Below, piece after piece: positions 58,673 to 60,963 of a DNA stretch of 60,963 nt. The position numbers and the translations under genes are program-made. Position 1 is the stretch's first letter, and every line of letters begins with the position of its first letter. The stretch lies in assembly GCA_025362495.1 (NCBI GenBank), contig JANYGI010000054.1:1-60963 (forward strand). Reading direction: 5' to 3'. The notes under the pieces are model-generated. The model saw only the letters and a program-made list of their open reading frames with translations. It had not been told where the DNA came from and made no database searches. Source of the DNA: Byssovorax sp. (GTDB lineage: Bacteria > Myxococcota_A > Polyangia > Polyangiales > Polyangiaceae).

Positions 58673-59893
58673 ATGAAGGGCTTCTTCAACGCCGTTCGCC
58701 TCGCCTTGCGGGCCATCGCGCGCGCCAAGCTCCGGGCGGCGCTCACGGTGCTCGGCATCCTCATCGGCGTCGCGGCGGTGGTGATCGTCGTCGCCCTCGG
58801 CACCGGCACGCGCGACATCATCACCGGGAAGTTCGCCACGCTCGGCGCCAACATCATCTTTATTTTCCCGCAGTCGACGCAGTCTTCCGGCGCCAAGCAG
58901 GGCACCCAGAACCGGATGACGGAGGCCGACGGCGAGGCCATCGCCAAGGAGGCGCTGAGCATCTCGGCCGTCGTGCCGTGGAACGTCGCCGGTGGTCAGG
59001 TCGTGTTCAGCGACAAGAACTGGCCGACGCAGATCATGGGCACGACGCGCGGCTACTGGGACGTCCGCGGCTTCACCTTCGCCAAGGGCCAGAGCTGGAC
59101 GGAGAGCGACGAACAGCTCAAATCCAAGGTCTGCGTGATCGGCGAGGCCGTGCACGAGGCCCTCTTCGGCACCCAGGACGCCGTCGGCCAGTACGTGCGC
59201 ATCGGCCACTACCCGTACCGGATCGTCGGCGTGCTGGCGAAGAAGGGCAACTCGCCCTTCGGTGAAGATCAGGACGATCGCCTGCTCATGCCGATCGGGA
59301 GCTTCCGCGCGCGCGTGCTGCCCATGCCGCCCGGTCGCGTGATGACGCTGATGGCCTCGGCCTCGAGCGAGCTCACCGCCGATCGCGCCGTGCAGCAGAT
59401 CACCGACATCCTGCGGCAAAGGCACCACATGCAGGGCGAGGAAGACAGCGACTTCGTGGTGCGCAACCCGCTCGAGCTGCGGCGCTCCGCCGAGAAGCTC
59501 GCCAACGGGCTCACCGCGTTTCTCATCGTCGTCGCGGCGATCTCGCTCCTCGTCGGCGGCGTCGGCGTGATGAACATCATGCTCGTGAGCGTGACGGAGC
59601 GGACGCGCGAGATCGGGATCCGCATGGCCATCGGCGCCACCGAGACCGACATCATGGTGCAGTTCCTCGTCGAGGCGGTGACGCTCTGCATGTTCGGCGG
59701 CCTCGCCGGCACGGTGCTCGGCCTGGGCTTCATCGCGGCCGTCAACGTCGTCGCCGATCTGAAGATGGCCGTGCCCGTCCCGGCGATCATCGCGGCCGTG
59801 GGGACCAGCGCCGTCATCGGCGTCCTCTTCGGGTTCCTGCCCGCGCGCCGGGCCGCGCTGATGGATCCGATCGACGCGCTGCGGAACGAATAG
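58673..59893 (+). CDS. MacB/FtsX-type ABC transporter permease
   Basis: A 406-residue permease: one transmembrane helix near the N-terminus (about 20-40), a large periplasmic domain (about 50-265), then three helices. Motifs: LRAALTVLGILIGVAAVVIV, TLGANIIFIFP, LFGTQDAVGQYVRIG, LVGGVGVMNIMLVSVTERTREIGIRMAIGA. The family is the MacB/LolC-like permease domain. It is followed two bases later by a second, related permease gene. Confidence 0.93.
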   Translation: MKGFFNAVRLALRAIARAKLRAALTVLGILIGVAAVVIVVALGTGTRDIITGKFATLGANIIFIFPQSTQSSGAKQGTQNRMTEADGEAIAKEALSISAVVPWNVAGGQVVFSDKNWPTQIMGTTRGYWDVRGFTFAKGQSWTESDEQLKSKVCVIGEAVHEALFGTQDAVGQYVRIGHYPYRIVGVLAKKGNSPFGEDQDDRLLMPIGSFRARVLPMPPGRVMTLMASASSELTADRAVQQITDILRQRHHMQGEEDSDFVVRNPLELRRSAEKLANGLTAFLIVVAAISLLVGGVGVMNIMLVSVTERTREIGIRMAIGATETDIMVQFLVEAVTLCMFGGLAGTVLGLGFIAAVNVVADLKMAVPVPAIIAAVGTSAVIGVLFGFLPARRAALMDPIDALRNE

Positions 59894-59895
59894 CC

Positions 59896-60963
59896 ATGTT
59901 TTACCGCGTCCTCGCGTCGATCATGATCGCCATGCGCATGGTGCGGCGGAACAAGCTCCGCGCCGGCCTCACGGTCATCGGGATCACCATCGGCATCGCC
60001 GCGGTGGTGACCACAACGGCGCTCGGGCGCGGCGTGAAGACCTCGGTCGCGGCCACGGTGTCGAGCCTCGGGTCGAACATGCTGATCGTGTTCCCGCACT
60101 CGGGCCGCTCGTCGGGCGCGAAGAACAACGCCGCCGGCTCGCGCCTCTCCGAGCTCGACTGCGACGCGCTGGTCCGCGAGTCGACGAGCATCCGCCTCGC
60201 CGCGCCGTTCATGCAGGCGATGGCGCAGGCCGTCTACGAGGGCCAGAACACCAAGACCGCCGTGATCGGCAGCCGCCTCAGCTACTTCGAGGTCAGGAAT
60301 CTCAAGGTCGAGAAGGGCGAGATGTGGTCGGTCACGGCCGAGTCCGTCGGCGAGAAGGTCGTGCTCATCGGCAAGACGACGGCGCACGATCTCTTCGGCA
60401 CCACCGATCCCATCGGGCGCTCGATCCGCGTCGGCAAGTATCCCTATCAGGTGATTGGCCTGCTCGAAGAGAAGGGCAACTCGCCCTTTGGCCAGGATCA
60501 GGACCAGATCGTGTTGATGCCGATCACCACGCTGCGCACCCACGTGCTCCCCACGTCGCGCCCCGGCGACGTGCAAGGCATCATGCTCAGCGCCACGTCC
60601 GAGGAGACCACCGGCCGCGCGCTCAAGCAGGTGACCGAGATCCTCCGCCAGCGTCACCACATCGCCGAGAACGACGAGGCCGACTTCGACGTGCGCACCC
60701 AGGCCGAGCTCCAGAGCTTGCAGGAGTCAATCCTCGGCGTGCTCTCGGGCCTGCTCATCGCCATCGCCGGGATATCGCTCCTCGTCGGCGGCATCGGCGT
60801 CATGAACATCATGCTGGTGAGTGTGACGGAGCGGACGCGCGAGATTGGCATTCGCATGGCCATCGGGGCGCGCGAGGCCGATATCCTGATCCAGTTCCTC
60901 GTCGAGGCGGTGGCGCTCGCCGTGGCCGGCGGCCTCGTGGGGACGCTGATTGGCTATGGAGCG
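59896..60963 (+). CDS. Second MacB/FtsX-type permease, partial (cut by window edge)
   Basis: The frame begins MFYRVLASIMIAMRM and continues open to the last base, 356 codons. It matches the permease upstream closely: KLRAGLTVIGITIGIAAVV, SLGSNMLIVFPHSG, LFGTTDPIGRSIRVGKYPY, GNSPFGQDQDQ, LVGGIGVMNIMLVSVTERTR and REIGIRMAIGAR. The final helix is missing only because the window ends. The two permeases could form a heterodimer with the ATPase. The ATG lies two bases after the TAG of the upstream gene. Confidence 0.9.
   Translation, partial: MFYRVLASIMIAMRMVRRNKLRAGLTVIGITIGIAAVVTTTALGRGVKTSVAATVSSLGSNMLIVFPHSGRSSGAKNNAAGSRLSELDCDALVRESTSIRLAAPFMQAMAQAVYEGQNTKTAVIGSRLSYFEVRNLKVEKGEMWSVTAESVGEKVVLIGKTTAHDLFGTTDPIGRSIRVGKYPYQVIGLLEEKGNSPFGQDQDQIVLMPITTLRTHVLPTSRPGDVQGIMLSATSEETTGRALKQVTEILRQRHHIAENDEADFDVRTQAELQSLQESILGVLSGLLIAIAGISLLVGGIGVMNIMLVSVTERTREIGIRMAIGAREADILIQFLVEAVALAVAGGLVGTLIGYGA

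Overview
The window is very GC-rich. It encodes many lipoproteins, cysteine-rich DUF4215 repeats with thrombospondin type 3 repeats, an SBBP-repeat protein, a Ser/Thr protein kinase and a DUF4388 protein. This points to a myxobacterium of the Polyangiales (Sorangiineae-like) type. That is an inference from gene families and base composition, not from a marker gene. The DNA looks like core chromosome: one tRNA, no transposase, no CRISPR array and no phage genes.

Left edge to 28 kb. Bases 1-527 hold no gene but carry three spaced sigma-70-like promoters pointing left and an rRNA-leader-like sequence, so an rRNA operon probably begins just outside the window. Then come an HTTM protein with an SBBP lipoprotein, a small histidine kinase, a zinc-type alcohol dehydrogenase, a 1370-residue surface lipoprotein with an amidohydrolase core, a fatty acid hydroxylase-family protein, a 42-residue TatA-like protein, and a DUF4388 protein with a J-like domain. 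A LysR regulator, a thioesterase and a quinone oxidoreductase-like gene follow. From 19.8 to 27.7 kb lies a complete tryptophan operon read leftward: leader peptide with three adjacent Trp codons, attenuator hairpin, trpE-G-D-C-F-B-A, a chorismate mutase-like gene and a DAHP synthase. Every junction overlaps.

28-42 kb. This part has a Ser/Thr kinase overlapping tail to tail with an N-terminal glutamine amidohydrolase, two small envelope proteins, a 21-base degenerate tandem repeat, and an operon where a SigX5-type sigma factor and a VOC protein both look cut off at their shared junction. Next are a two-domain Clp ATPase, a small membrane protein coupled to a PAS-GGDEF-EAL protein, an outer-membrane barrel / Cys-rich protein / deoxynucleoside kinase operon, and a DUF4920 lipoprotein.

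42-61 kb. A three-gene operon encodes a solute-binding-like plus VWA lipoprotein, a membrane coiled-coil protein and a second, paralogous solute-binding-like protein. No ABC permease is present; this is the best candidate here for an undescribed system. It is followed by enoyl-CoA hydratase-family and RimK-like genes, an acyl-CoA dehydrogenase, tRNA-Ala(GGC), a sulfurtransferase and a phosphofructokinase with an unusual active-site motif. A probable envelope-stress cluster comes next (small protein, DUF1844, HtrA protease, RpoE-like sigma factor, putative anti-sigma factor, exported protein, M23 peptidase), then a SlyD-like isomerase. The window ends in a MacAB-like exporter operon with two tandem permease genes, the second cut by the window edge.
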